From assembly GCF_000737335.2 (NCBI RefSeq), contig NZ_JMCC02000066.1:1-64000 (forward strand): DNA of 64,000 nt. The letters are read 5' to 3'. Source of the stretch: Enhygromyxa salina (GTDB lineage Bacteria; Myxococcota_A; Polyangia; Nannocystales; Nannocystaceae). The translations under genes were made by a program, and so were the position numbers. The number at the start of each line of letters is the position of its first letter. Positions within the stretch are counted from its first letter, which is position 1. The notes under the pieces were generated by a model. The model was given only the letters and a program-made list of their open reading frames with translations, ran no database searches and had not been told where the DNA came from. Positions 15,976 through 25,958 of the stretch are shown here, piece by piece.

Positions 15976-18540
15976 TCAGCTGCCGCCGGGGCTCGGTGGC
16001 AAGAAGATCGCTCGCAGCTGGGGATCGTCGGGGATCTCGACGACCGCGGGCCACCACGCATCTGGGCTTGGCGGGCCGGCCTCAGCCGACACGCGGGCCA
16101 GGCTGACCACGGCGGCGTCCCCAGGCGCGAGCGTGACGTCGAGTGTAGTCGCCGGGAACGGCTGATCGTCGTGGCGAGCCGTGCCCTGAATGTTCACGAA
16201 CCGCCAGGCCCCCGAGCTCGAGCGGGCATCGAGCCGCAGCGTCGACTTGCGGACGGCGTCGGCCTCGGCTGGCCAGCGCAGCGGCAGCTCATAGTAGTAC
16301 GAGACCGGCGCCTCACCGCCGTCCCCGGGCCCCGCGACGTGGCCGTGCTGGGGCAGCAATTGACGAGCCGCGAGGTTGACCGGCCGCGGCGTTGCGAGCA
16401 CACACCGATCCTCGCCCCGCTCGAACCGGGCGCAGTGCCGGATCCCGGCGACGTCGAAGATCGGCTGGTAGGGGGCCATGACGATCGTGTGGGCGTCGCC
16501 CGAGGGGAGGGCGCTCGCGCCCTCGGGCAGCGGAGGTAGCTCGGCGTTGCGGAGCTTGGCGACCAAGTACGCCGGCTGGACGCCGGGGCCGGTTGGCGGA
16601 CGAGGGTGCGAGTCGAGTCCGCCGAAGGCTCGCAGGCCGCCGACCACGAGATCGGCGAGACGCTGGCCGCGATCCCCGTGGCTCGCGGAGCCACACAGTC
16701 CCCCGCGGACGGCGTGGTGCAGCTCTGTGGTGCCGACGCCTCGCTCGCCGAGGAAGCTCGCCATCGCGTCGAGATCGGCGTAGGTCCAGCGATCTCGATC
16801 GACCGCCATTCGATCCAGATAGGCGGGCAGCGCGGCTATGAGGACCAGGCCGGCGCCCAGCCCCGCCGCGGCGAGTCGGACCCGGACCTGGGTGATCCGA
16901 GCGAGCGCGAGCGATCCCAGCCACCCGAGCGCCAGCGCGACCGCAGGAAACACCGGCGCGAGGTAGCGAAGCGGCAGCGCCCCCACGAAGCCGGCCGCGG
17001 CGGCCAACATCGCGATCAACGCTGCGATCGGCACGCCCAACGCGACCGCGCTTCGGATCCATGCGTGGCTCCCGGTCCCGCGGTGCGCGTGTCGGCGGAT
17101 CCCCCAACGCAGCACCGAGCCGAGCGCCAAGCTTGCAACCAGCGCGGCCACGCACCCGGCCCAGCCGACGTGGTCCACGAGCGCCCGGCCGTTCGCCTGC
17201 GCCGCGGCAGGGGACACCACCATCGTGACCGCCACCGCCCCTGCGATCGCGGGCAGCCAGACCATGCGGACACCGAGCTCGCGCAGCGTCGACCAGCCAG
17301 ACCCTGCCCCGGGCTCGGATCCGGGCTCGGATCCGGGCTCGGATCCGGGCGCACCCGCCGTCGCCACCGCCACGACCACCACCCCAGGCCACAGCGCGAG
17401 GCCAGCGACGTGGGCCTCGAAGGCGATCCCCGCGAACAGGCCCGCCAGCAACAACCACCCCGAGCGCCCCGTCGCGGCGCCCCGCAGGAGGGCAGCCTGG
17501 GTGAGGGCAGCGGGGAGCGCCATCGCGGCCGGGTTCCACAGGATGTCGCCGGTGCTGGCCAGCTCGGTCAGCGACAGCGCCACCAACACGACGCCCGCCA
17601 GCGCCCCCGTGAGCAGGCCGTCGTGGGGTGTCGAGCGACGGCCTGCGTCGAAGGTCAGCGCGACAGAGAGCGCGGCCAAGCCGATCAACGCGACCTGCAG
17701 CCCGCCGATGCTCGAGCCGAGCGAGAGCAGCAGTCCCAGCAGCCGTGGAAACCCAGTCCCGTGCTCGAATCCGCCGAACGAGGCGGTCGCGCCGTGCAGA
17801 CATGGGTTGCCAGCCGCACAGGCCATCCCCATGCCGATGTCGCCCATGGCGTCGTCATCGAGGGGCGAGGGAGCCGCGAACGCCAGCCGCAGCCCGATCA
17901 CGGCCAGCGTGATCGCCAACATGGCGCCCACGCTGACCCGCGACGTCGCGGGTCGGGGGGCCAACCGTTCACGAGTGTTGTCCGCGAGCGAGCGACGCGT
18001 CTTGCCCGAGCCGAGCCCGGACAGCCACGAGCCAACCGCCGCGAGCAACCACCCGACGAGCACGACAAGACCGACCGAGCGGACCCCCGAATGCGCTGGT
18101 GGGGGCGCTCGAGAGGCCGCCCCCGCGGTCGAGGTGTCGGAAGCCACTTGAACCGCAAACACCTCGTCAGGCCCAGGACCATCGGTGCGCAACCAAGCCG
18201 TGACCGCCTCCAGCAGCTCTGGCGTCACGTGGGCGCCGGGGGCTGGCTGGACCGCGAGCTCATCGGTCCCAAACGTCGCGTCGTGTTCCGGACGGCGCCG
18301 CGCGAGCTCGACGACCATGGCCGGCTCACCCGGCGCGGAGAAGCTGTAGCGGACGAACTGGGCGTGTCGCTCGACCACCTGCCCCTGCCAGCGACCCACG
18401 CTCGCCTCGGCCCCGCTGGTGGTGGGATGGCTGGGCGAGTCGCCCCGATGTGCAGGATCGCAGCCAACGCTGACACCCACCCATGTGATCAGCGCGACGT
18501 GCCGGAGCGCGCGACCCATGTTGACGGAGAGGCGCAACAT
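15976..18540 (-). CDS. Polytopic glycosyltransferase-like membrane protein
   Basis: An 854-residue protein. The N-terminus (GRALRHVALITWVGVSVGCD) reads as a signal with a lipobox-like SVGC; a soluble domain of about 130 residues follows, then one membrane helix and a block of about ten helices beginning ISLRLAFAAPSPLDDD-type sequence (acidic DDD before a loop with two cysteines), typical of ArnT/PMT-like lipid-linked sugar transferases (GT39/GT83 class). A soluble C-terminal domain of about 280 residues follows. A cytoplasmic loop carries SEPG repeats. ATG at 18540 chosen; 18519 is an alternative, and upstream codons lie in the divergent promoter region. The transferase call is from topology, not from a clear motif. 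Confidence 0.6.
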   Translation of the reverse strand: MLRLSVNMGRALRHVALITWVGVSVGCDPAHRGDSPSHPTTSGAEASVGRWQGQVVERHAQFVRYSFSAPGEPAMVVELARRRPEHDATFGTDELAVQPAPGAHVTPELLEAVTAWLRTDGPGPDEVFAVQVASDTSTAGAASRAPPPAHSGVRSVGLVVLVGWLLAAVGSWLSGLGSGKTRRSLADNTRERLAPRPATSRVSVGAMLAITLAVIGLRLAFAAPSPLDDDAMGDIGMGMACAAGNPCLHGATASFGGFEHGTGFPRLLGLLLSLGSSIGGLQVALIGLAALSVALTFDAGRRSTPHDGLLTGALAGVVLVALSLTELASTGDILWNPAAMALPAALTQAALLRGAATGRSGWLLLAGLFAGIAFEAHVAGLALWPGVVVVAVATAGAPGSEPGSEPGSEPGAGSGWSTLRELGVRMVWLPAIAGAVAVTMVVSPAAAQANGRALVDHVGWAGCVAALVASLALGSVLRWGIRRHAHRGTGSHAWIRSAVALGVPIAALIAMLAAAAGFVGALPLRYLAPVFPAVALALGWLGSLALARITQVRVRLAAAGLGAGLVLIAALPAYLDRMAVDRDRWTYADLDAMASFLGERGVGTTELHHAVRGGLCGSASHGDRGQRLADLVVGGLRAFGGLDSHPRPPTGPGVQPAYLVAKLRNAELPPLPEGASALPSGDAHTIVMAPYQPIFDVAGIRHCARFERGEDRCVLATPRPVNLAARQLLPQHGHVAGPGDGGEAPVSYYYELPLRWPAEADAVRKSTLRLDARSSSGAWRFVNIQGTARHDDQPFPATTLDVTLAPGDAAVVSLARVSAEAGPPSPDAWWPAVVEIPDDPQLRAIFLPPSPGGS
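17310..17351 (-). repeat. 12-bp tandem repeat encoding SEPG units
   Basis: Three consecutive copies of GGCTCGGATCCG on the plus strand, in the middle of the membrane protein gene, giving three Gly-Ser-Glu-Pro units on the minus strand in a loop. Like the TGDP repeat in mlaE, this is in frame and can vary without frameshift. Confidence 0.8.
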
Positions 18541-18662
18541 CACGACCGTAGCGCTTGCCGATCGAGCCTCCAAGTCGCTCGCGCCGGGTTTGTGGTGTAC
18601 GCTGAAAACCGGCTTTAGATCGGCCTGGCGACCGCTCGTCGGCATTTTCGCAGCGACCGCCC

Positions 18663-19772
18663 ATGAACCCGAGCTTGCTCCTCACGACGCTGTTGGGTGG
18701 CACGCTCGACCCCAGCTTGCTGCGTCCGGCCGACGCGATCCCCGGTCAAGTGCCGGACGCCGTGGTGGTGCTGAGCGAAGCCCCCGACGATCGGCGCCTG
18801 CGTGGCGACTTCGAGATCCCGGGGCGGGTGCTGTTGGTGTTCACAGCCGACTGGCCCCGCGCGACGGCCCGCATCGCCGAGCAGGTGCTCGACAGCGGCG
18901 CCGGCCTGGCGCTGGTGGCCGACGCTGGCAGCTCGCCGGCCGCGTATGCGCGCTTCGTCAACGAGCTCACCCAGCCCTCGCGCGGCCGCGTCGAGGCCCA
19001 CACGGATCGGGTCGACACGCCCTGGGTCCGCGACTGGGGCCCCCTCCAGCTACATCGTGAGGGTCGCAGCCCGGCCGCCCTGTGGCTCGACGCCCAGCAC
19101 CCCGGTGATGGCCGCGAGCACGACGACGCCGCCCCGCGGTGGATCGCGGACCACCATGGCGTCGATCTGCTCGCGCTGCCGTGGGCCCTGGATGGCGGCG
19201 CGTTCATCAGTGACGGCGCGGGCCTGTGCGTGCTGAGCTTCGAGTACCTCGAGCTGCGCGGGATCACGAAGGGTGACCCGGTCGGCGCCGCGGTGCTCGG
19301 CCAGCTGCTTGGCGGGCTTGGTTGCCGAGCCACCGCGCTGATCCCCACGCTGCTCGATGAGCACACCAAGCACGTCGACATGATCGCGCAGTTCGTTGGC
19401 CCGAACCGGCTCATGATCGCCAGCATCGAAGATCCGCACGGCCCCAGCGAGGACGCGCTGCGGCTGGCCGCGGCCGAGCTGGGGATTCGCCAGGCCGCCC
19501 GCGCGCTCGGGCGATCGTTGGAGATCATTCCCGTCCCAACCCCGCCGAGCACACCGGGCCACAACCCCCGGACCCACGTCAACGGTCTGCGCCTGGCCGA
19601 CCGCTACTTGATGCCGGGCTATCCCGAGCTCGGCCAGGACTTAGAAGATCGGGCGCGCGCGGCCGTGCAGCTGGCCGTGGCAGAGGTCCCGGTCGTGGTC
19701 GTCGACGCCAGCGAGATGATCGCTGCGGGCGGAGCCATTCACTGCGCCGCGCTGGGCTTGTTTGTGCCCTGA
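18663..19772 (+). CDS. Agmatine deiminase / PPAD family enzyme
   Basis: A 369-residue member of the Porphyromonas-type peptidylarginine deiminase / agmatine deiminase fold (guanidino-group-modifying superfamily). Key blocks: TPWVRDWGPL (substrate carboxylate/guanidine site, near residue 120), LDGGAFISDG (family usually GGN), DEHTKHVDM with catalytic His, and GGAIHCAALG with catalytic Cys at residue 361. The family hydrolyses agmatine to N-carbamoylputrescine and ammonia, or peptidyl-arginine to citrulline. The N-terminal region differs from classical agmatine deiminases, so substrate is uncertain. ATG at 18663; divergent from the membrane protein by about 120 bp. Its 3' end overlaps the convergent hydrolase by 34 bp. 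Confidence 0.85.
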   Translation: MNPSLLLTTLLGGTLDPSLLRPADAIPGQVPDAVVVLSEAPDDRRLRGDFEIPGRVLLVFTADWPRATARIAEQVLDSGAGLALVADAGSSPAAYARFVNELTQPSRGRVEAHTDRVDTPWVRDWGPLQLHREGRSPAALWLDAQHPGDGREHDDAAPRWIADHHGVDLLALPWALDGGAFISDGAGLCVLSFEYLELRGITKGDPVGAAVLGQLLGGLGCRATALIPTLLDEHTKHVDMIAQFVGPNRLMIASIEDPHGPSEDALRLAAAELGIRQAARALGRSLEIIPVPTPPSTPGHNPRTHVNGLRLADRYLMPGYPELGQDLEDRARAAVQLAVAEVPVVVVDASEMIAAGGAIHCAALGLFVP

Positions 19773-20404
19773 CTCAAGAACTCCGCGGCCCGCCCAAGCA
19801 CGTCGCGGCGCCACTGCAGGGTCGAGTGGACCCCACCAACGAACTCGGGCTCGAGGCCCGGGAGCGGCGTCTCGTGGAGCGCGACCACGCCGTCGTCGTC
19901 ACCGCGCAGCGCCGGGTTGTAGCCACGACCGTCTCCGGTGCCGCCAACGAGGATCAGGGTCTCGCAGCTGGGCGGGGGAGCGGGGAGCTCGGCCACCCGC
20001 GGTGGCTGCAGCTCGTCAGCGGCCACCCCGTAGAGCCAGTGAAACGGGGCGAACCCATGATTGCGGACCGCCAGCTCGGCCCCCTGGTTGGGCGGGGCCA
20101 GCATCACCAAGCGCTGGCGCGGGACCAGCTCGTGCAGCGAAGGCCGGGCCAGCAGCGCCCGGGCGACCAAGCCGCCCATGCTGTGCGTGAGCAGACCCAG
20201 CAGGGTGGGGCGCCTGTCCGCGAGCCACCCCCGGATCTCGCCTTCGAGCTGTTCGGCGTGCCCCTCGAGCGACTGGCGGCGCGTCGCGTAGCCAAAGCTG
20301 CGGGCGTCGAAGCCGTGGCGCTCGAGAAAGCGCGCTGTGGGTCGCATGCCCAGCGGCGATCGCAGGGCGCCGTGCAGCAGGACGACCGGGACTCGCTCGC
20401 CCAT
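19739..20404 (-). CDS. Alpha/beta hydrolase (lipase-like)
   Basis: A 221-residue alpha/beta hydrolase. Oxyanion HG at residues 11-12 (VVLLHGALRS), nucleophile elbow THSMGG with Ser75, and a late His in GGVHSTLQW; a DDDG block precedes it. Small triacylglycerol lipase/PGAP1-like esterases have this layout. No signal peptide. It starts 5 bp after the Lgt stop and so is co-transcribed with it; a role in lipid or lipoprotein metabolism is possible but inferred only from position. ATG at 20404 is chosen because upstream codons in this frame fall inside the Lgt lysine-rich tail. Converges with the agmatine deiminase-like gene, overlapping 34 bp. Confidence 0.82.
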   Translation of the reverse strand: MGERVPVVLLHGALRSPLGMRPTARFLERHGFDARSFGYATRRQSLEGHAEQLEGEIRGWLADRRPTLLGLLTHSMGGLVARALLARPSLHELVPRQRLVMLAPPNQGAELAVRNHGFAPFHWLYGVAADELQPPRVAELPAPPPSCETLILVGGTGDGRGYNPALRGDDDGVVALHETPLPGLEPEFVGGVHSTLQWRRDVLGRAAEFLSQGTNKPSAAQ

Positions 20405-20409
20405 GCAGG

Positions 20410-21402
20410 TCAGTCGGTCTTCTTGGCGTCGGTCTTCTTGGCGTCGGCCGACTTGGCAGCCGACTTCTTCGCGCCCGACTTCTTCGCGCCCGACTTTTTC
20501 TTGCCCGACTTCTTCTTTTTCTTGCCCGACTTGGCCGGCTCTTCCGCCCCTGGCGTCCATGGCCCGCCGGTCCACTGGACCACGCTCGCGGGCGCCTCGG
20601 CGAGCTTAGTGCGACGCGTGAAGTGGACGCCGATCACCACCCCGATCACGACCACGCCAGTGAGGTGCCCGAGCGTGATTGGACCCGCGAGCTCCGGCGT
20701 GACGTCGTAGCGGAAGGGATCCTCGATCAGGTAGCGGACCGCCGCGTAGAAGCCCATCGCAAACAGGGCGACCTGCCCCGAGTACTGGCGGCGTGCCCGG
20801 ATCACCAGGCTGAGTCCCACGCCGACCGCGGCCGCGGCCGCGGCGTACAGCTGCGAGGGATGGACCGGCAGCGAGCGGTCCAGCGCCATGCGAAGCCCGG
20901 TCAGCTGGCGCCGCTGGACGTCGTAGACCGGCGAGTCAGCGGGAAACTGCACCGCCAAGAAGAAGTCGGGATCGACGTAGGCGCCGAAGTCTGCCCCGGC
21001 CAAGAACGCACCCAACCGCTCGAGCACCACGCCAAGCAAGAACGCTGGCGCCGCGCAGTCGAGCCACGCCCACGGCGGAATCTTCTTGTTTTGGCAGTAC
21101 ACCCCCGCGACGATCAGCCCGGTGAGTACGCCGCCAAATCCAGACAGCCCGCCCGCCTGCAGCTGGATCAACGAGAGCGCGCCCTCGTACTGCTCGCGGT
21201 TCGAGAACAGCCACATCGCGCGGCCGGCAAGCAACCCGGCTCCGACCGCGAACACGTAACCAGTGCCGAGCTGATCGGCCGGCAACTTGTCAGCGCGCGC
21301 GAACGCGAGGCTCAGGATCCACCCGAGGATCAGCGCGACCGCGATCAGAAATCCGTATGCGTGGATCGGCGTCTCGCCGAGAGAGAACAAAACAGGATGC
21401 AT
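20410..21402 (-). CDS. lgt: Prolipoprotein diacylglyceryl transferase with Lys-rich tail
   Basis: A 330-residue Lgt: transfers diacylglyceryl from phosphatidylglycerol to the lipobox cysteine of prolipoproteins in the inner membrane. Supported by the N-terminal PVLFSLGETPIHAYG, the core ERLGAFLAGADFG (family RLGNFxNxE), HPSQLY and VRYLIEDPFR blocks and about seven membrane helices. Two oddities: the E. coli HGG motif is FGG here, and Asn of RLGN is Ala. The last about 50 residues are a Lys/Ala/Ser/Gly tail (KKSGAKKSGAKKSAAK) like histone-H1-type or AlgP tails, not known for Lgt. ATG at 21402 gives the family N-terminus. The window's many lipoproteins are its substrates. Confidence 0.85.
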   Translation of the reverse strand: MHPVLFSLGETPIHAYGFLIAVALILGWILSLAFARADKLPADQLGTGYVFAVGAGLLAGRAMWLFSNREQYEGALSLIQLQAGGLSGFGGVLTGLIVAGVYCQNKKIPPWAWLDCAAPAFLLGVVLERLGAFLAGADFGAYVDPDFFLAVQFPADSPVYDVQRRQLTGLRMALDRSLPVHPSQLYAAAAAAVGVGLSLVIRARRQYSGQVALFAMGFYAAVRYLIEDPFRYDVTPELAGPITLGHLTGVVVIGVVIGVHFTRRTKLAEAPASVVQWTGGPWTPGAEEPAKSGKKKKKSGKKKSGAKKSGAKKSAAKSADAKKTDAKKTD

Positions 21403-21627
21403 GGTCAGAACTGGTTGACGGACCGCGCCCACCGCGGCCCAAAGCCGCCGCACGGTATCGTTTTTAGCGCCTCACAGCCATCGGTTCGGCCGCCGATGTA
21501 GCGACGACCCGGCCGCCGCCAGTTTCTACGGGGCGGCCACGCCGAGCGAGCGGCAACCCCGAGAAACGAAGCCACACGCGAGCGGCTGCAGCCGACCACC
21601 TACAGGATGGCCGTGGGAGGGAGGTTC

Positions 21628-22011
21628 TCAGCCGTCGGCGTAGACGGCTTCTTCTTTTTCCTGGGCTTCCTTGCACTGGATGCACAAGGGGGCCTCTGGC
21701 CGGGCTTCGAGGCGCTTGGTGGAGATCGGCTCCTCGCACTCCTCGCAGATCCCGTAGGAGCTGTCTTCGATCTTGCGCATCGCAATCTCGATCTTGCTCA
21801 TGAGATGCCGCTCGCGGCCCCGTAGACGGAACGAGAACGCCTGCATGTACTCGCTGGACGCCTGGTCGACCTCGTCGAAGCGGTCGTCGGGCGACAGGAT
21901 CATCTCGTTCGACAAGGTCTCGTGGGCCTGCTCGAGCAGCCGTCGGCGCTTGTCGTTGAGCAGCGATTTGAAGTTGTCTAGCTGCTTTTGACTCAAGTGT
22001 GAGGACGTCAC
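21628..22011 (-). CDS. DksA/TraR family zinc-finger protein
   Basis: A 127-residue transcription regulator of the DksA/TraR type. N-terminal coiled coil (FKSLLNDKRRRLLEQAHETL), a DEVDQAS tip that keeps the DxxDxA residues inserted in the RNA polymerase secondary channel, then a zinc finger with Cys 89, 92, 110 and 113 (CEEC, CIQC). GTG start at 22011 is preferred because an AAAGGA ribosome binding site lies about 10 nt upstream and DksA-like sequence begins there; E. coli DksA is 151 residues. Such proteins modulate initiation, often with ppGpp. It sits alone with about 225 bp before lgt downstream and about 420 bp upstream. Confidence 0.88.
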   Translation of the reverse strand: MTSSHLSQKQLDNFKSLLNDKRRRLLEQAHETLSNEMILSPDDRFDEVDQASSEYMQAFSFRLRGRERHLMSKIEIAMRKIEDSSYGICEECEEPISTKRLEARPEAPLCIQCKEAQEKEEAVYADG

Positions 22012-22435
22012 TGACTCACCGTCCTTTCGGCTGGCTCCATCGAATCCACACGATCCGTGGGGCCGGGAGCGTATCGGCAAGCGCCGGCAGGGACAAGGGA
22101 AAATACGCCGGCGCGGCTGCGGTTGGAGTTTGGTTGGCCTGTCGTTCGTTGGTGCATGGGCAGTGTTTCAGCCAGGGCAACTAAAGACGCGGTGGAGCGG
22201 GGAGGGGCGTGCGTACCGCGTTCCAAACCGGGGATCTCGTCAGACATCCACCCCAGATCGCGATGATCTGTCCCGTTCATTGCTTCGCATTGTTCGAGCA
22301 ACCCGCGAGCGTGGCAAGCGTGGACCCTCCCTCACCCCACATGGATCGCCTTGAGGGCACATGCCGCGAGACGGTTGACTGTGATCCCACCTTATCCTAC
22401 CGTTTCGCCGCTTCCTCCAGGGAGAATTCAAACGG
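22012..22435. other. Intergenic region without confident gene
   Basis: This 424-bp gap between the divergent DksA-like and TIGR04563-type genes has lower GC than its surroundings. Short open frames exist on both strands but have poor codon composition and no family resemblance. It holds the ribosome binding site of the DksA-like gene and a predicted promoter at the right end; nothing else is clear. Confidence 0.6.
22375..22403 (+). promoter_or_regulatory. Predicted promoter of TIGR04563-type gene
   Basis: TTGACT at 22375-22380, 17-nt spacer, TACCGT at 22398-22403. The start codon at 22436 is about 25 nt from the expected transcription start; the leader contains an AGGGAG ribosome binding site at 22419-22424. 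The -10 is weak (3 of 6). Confidence 0.45.
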
Positions 22436-22645
22436 ATGGCCACCTCCGACAAGCGCAAGCAGAGCCTCTACTTCCCCGAAGAGATGCTGAAAGAGATTCA
22501 GCACGAGGCGACCCGTCAGGACCGCTCTCTATCTTGGATCGTCCAAAAGGCCTGGAAGCTGGCCCGCCGCGAGATCATGAAGTTCCCGAGTGTCAACGAC
22601 ATCGAGGACGACATGGAGGACGATCATCGCGGCAAGGCCGAGTGA
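22436..22645 (+). CDS. TIGR04563-type small protein (ribbon-helix-helix-like)
   Basis: A 69-residue protein with an N-terminal ribbon-helix-helix-like segment: KQSLYFPEEMLKEIQHEATR (a beta strand then first helix) and RSLSWIVQKAWKLARREI (second helix). This matches the TIGR04563 family of small Myxococcota proteins as I recall it. The tail is acidic (DIEDDMEDD). RHH proteins bind DNA as dimers, commonly as antitoxins or autoregulators, but no toxin gene is adjacent; the next gene is an alpha/beta hydrolase 94 bp downstream. Confidence 0.75.
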   Translation: MATSDKRKQSLYFPEEMLKEIQHEATRQDRSLSWIVQKAWKLARREIMKFPSVNDIEDDMEDDHRGKAE

Positions 22646-22739
22646 TCGCTCGCAGCGGGCGCCCGCGCTTCGGCGTGGCGCCAACGCTTCGCCATCGTGA
22701 GAGTGAATCTGCGACCTGCTCCAAGCCGAGCGGGTCCCG

Positions 22740-23696
22740 ATGTCCGTGGTGAGCATGTCGGACCGCCAGCACTGGGTCAGGCACTGGGTCCGTCGAGACG
22801 ACGGCGCGCGGCTCTACGTGCGCAGCCTGGGTGCCCCCAGCGAGCGCCCCGCGTTGTTGATCCTCGACGGCATCGGCTGCGCGGGGTGGGCGTTTCGCAA
22901 GCTCGGCCCGCAGCTCGCCCAAGGTTCAGGACATGGGCCAGGTAGCGAGCGTCAGGTCGTGCTGATGCACTACCGCGGCCACGGCAAATCGCCGAGCCCG
23001 CCGCGGCCCTGGCAGCTCGGCATGCACACCCTCGCCGACGACGCGGCCGCGGTCTGCGACGCGCTCGGGGTCGGGCGTGTCATCGCGCTGGGCTTCTCCA
23101 TGGGGTTTCAGGTCGCGCTCGAGTTCTACCGGCGCCACCGCCAGCGCACCGCGGCGTTGATCTCGCTGGCGGGCCCGCCCGGTCAGCCGCTCGCGTCGTT
23201 CCGGGGCACCGACGCGTTCTCGTTCGCGCTGCCGCTGGTCGTCGGGATCACGCGCGTGGCTCAACAGATGACCCGCCGGGTGTGGGCGTCGGTCCTGCCC
23301 AGCCAGCGCGCGATCGACTTTGCGCTGCGCCACGAGGTCAACAGCGAGCGGATCGACAGCCGCGACTTCGAGCTGTACCTGCGCCAGATGGCCGACATGA
23401 ACCCGGAGCTGTTCGCGGCCATGCTCGAGCAAGCCCAGCGCCACACCGCCGAAGACATCCTCGCCAAGATCCGCGTGCCAACCATGGTCGTCGCGGGCGC
23501 GCGCGATGAATTCGTGCCGGTCTCGCGGCTGCGCGCGATGGCCTTTGCGATCCCCGGCGCGCGCTGGGAGGTCATCGAGGGGGCCACCCACGCGCTGCCC
23601 GCCGAGTTCCCCAACGAGCTCGCCGCTCATATCGCCAGCTTCCTGGCCGAGCTGCCCGAAGAGCAGTCCGAAGCGCAGCCCGAAACCCCGTCCTGA
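22740..23696 (+). CDS. Alpha/beta hydrolase
   Basis: A 318-residue alpha/beta hydrolase. N-terminal beta strands (ALLILDGIGCAGWAFRKL), a strand with HYRGHGKS, nucleophile elbow GFSMGF at about residues 119-124 with the catalytic Ser, an acid in VVAGARDEFVP and a catalytic His in EGATHALP. It resembles esterases/peroxidases of the 3-oxoadipate enol-lactonase superfamily. A Pro/Glu tail ends the protein. Substrate unknown. The two genes downstream open the acyl-CoA cluster after 166 bp, so an acyl-ester substrate is conceivable but not shown. Confidence 0.85.
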   Translation: MSVVSMSDRQHWVRHWVRRDDGARLYVRSLGAPSERPALLILDGIGCAGWAFRKLGPQLAQGSGHGPGSERQVVLMHYRGHGKSPSPPRPWQLGMHTLADDAAAVCDALGVGRVIALGFSMGFQVALEFYRRHRQRTAALISLAGPPGQPLASFRGTDAFSFALPLVVGITRVAQQMTRRVWASVLPSQRAIDFALRHEVNSERIDSRDFELYLRQMADMNPELFAAMLEQAQRHTAEDILAKIRVPTMVVAGARDEFVPVSRLRAMAFAIPGARWEVIEGATHALPAEFPNELAAHIASFLAELPEEQSEAQPETPS

Positions 23697-23862
23697 GGCG
23701 CCGCCGCGGCTCCGGCCCAGCCTGCGAATTCTGGCGCTAACACACGTTTAGAAGCCCGTGGTGGTCCTTGGACGGCGCCCGGCACCGTGGTAATGCGCAC
23801 GCAGGACATCGCTGGAGTCGCTCGCAGCGGAGCGCGCTCACAGCCGATGCGAAGAGGTGAAC

Positions 23863-25041
23863 ATGTCACGCGAAGTTGTCATCGTCAGCGCCGCTCGGAC
23901 CCCGATCGGTAGTTTCCAAGGTGCCCTCGCTGGGGTCCAAGCGACCGAGCTTGGCTCGATAGCGATCAAGGCCGCGCTCGAGCGAGCCAGTGTCTCGGGC
24001 GCCGACGTCAACGAGGTCCTGATGGGCATGGTCTTGCCCGCAGGTGTCGGGCAGGCGCCCGCGCGCCAAGCCAGCAAGGGCGCGGGCATCCCCGACTCGG
24101 TCGGCGCCCTCACGATCAACAAGGTGTGCGGCTCGGGCCTCAAGGCCGTCATGCTCGCCGCCCAGGCGATCCGCTCTGGCGACGGTGAAGTGTTCGTCGC
24201 GGGCGGGATGGAGTCGATGTCGAACGTGCCCTACCTGCTGCCAGGGGCCCGCGACGGCTATCGCATGTTCAACAAGTCGGTCGTCGACGGCATGGTCCAC
24301 GACGGGCTGTGGGATCCCTACAACGACTATCACATGGGCAACGCTGGCGATCTGTGCGGGCGCGAGTGCGGGATCAGCCGCGAGCGCCAAGACGAGTTCG
24401 CCGCCCACAGCTATCGCCTGGCCCAAAACGCGGTCACCGAGGGCTTGTTCGCCAAAGAGATCGTCCCGGTCGCGGTCCCGCAGCGCAAGGGTGACCCGAT
24501 CATCGTCGACAAGGACGAAGAGCCGTTCCGCGGCAACATTGCCAAGCTGCCCTCGCTGCGGGCCGCGTTCGGCAAAGACGGCTCGGTCACCGCTGGCAAC
24601 GCCCCGTCGATCAACGACGGCGCGGCCGCGCTGGTGGTCATGTCGCGCGAGCAGGCCGACGCCCGCGGCCTGAAGCCGCTGGCCACGATCAAGGGCTACG
24701 CCGGCTACGCGCAGGCGCCCGAGTGGTTCACGACCGCGCCCGCTGGCGCCATGCAGGCGCTGCTCGACAAGACCGGGCTCAGCGTCGGCGACGTCGATCT
24801 ATGGGAGATCAACGAGGCGTTCGCGGTCGTCGCCCTGGCCAACCAGGACAAGCTCGGGATCGCCAGCGATCGCATCAACGTGCGCGGCGGGGCGGTGGCG
24901 CTTGGCCACCCCATCGGCTGCTCGGGCGCGCGCGTGCTCGTGACCTTGCTGTACGCGCTCGAGGCCCTTGGCAAGCAGCGCGGCGTCGCGTCGCTGTGCC
25001 TCGGCGGCGGTGAAGCCGTCGCGCTGATGGTCGAGCGCTGA
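23863..25041 (+). CDS. Acetyl-CoA C-acetyltransferase (thiolase)
   Basis: A 392-residue thiolase. Catalytic nucleophile Cys89 in NKVCGSG, His in GHPIGCSGAR and second active Cys in SLCLGGGEA at the C-terminus; all in the canonical places. Makes acetoacetyl-CoA from two acetyl-CoA, or runs the last beta-oxidation step in reverse. First gene of a cluster with 3-hydroxybutyryl-CoA dehydrogenase, crotonase and acyl-CoA dehydrogenases (a thl-hbd-crt-bcd-like set). The ATG at 23863 is chosen because GAAGAGG lies 6-12 nt upstream; a GTG six bases earlier is possible. Cytoplasmic. The pathway may make or degrade butyryl-CoA; the direction cannot be told from sequence. Confidence 0.94.
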   Translation: MSREVVIVSAARTPIGSFQGALAGVQATELGSIAIKAALERASVSGADVNEVLMGMVLPAGVGQAPARQASKGAGIPDSVGALTINKVCGSGLKAVMLAAQAIRSGDGEVFVAGGMESMSNVPYLLPGARDGYRMFNKSVVDGMVHDGLWDPYNDYHMGNAGDLCGRECGISRERQDEFAAHSYRLAQNAVTEGLFAKEIVPVAVPQRKGDPIIVDKDEEPFRGNIAKLPSLRAAFGKDGSVTAGNAPSINDGAAALVVMSREQADARGLKPLATIKGYAGYAQAPEWFTTAPAGAMQALLDKTGLSVGDVDLWEINEAFAVVALANQDKLGIASDRINVRGGAVALGHPIGCSGARVLVTLLYALEALGKQRGVASLCLGGGEAVALMVER

Positions 25042-25058
25042 TCGTTACACCCCAGACC

Positions 25059-25946
<888 letters not shown>

Positions 25947-25958
25947 GCGACACCCATC

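Noticed and set aside
16606..18618. 670-residue plus-strand frame opposite the polytopic membrane protein
   Set aside because: Arg/Gln/His-rich with no signal or domain; it is the shadow of the minus-strand gene.
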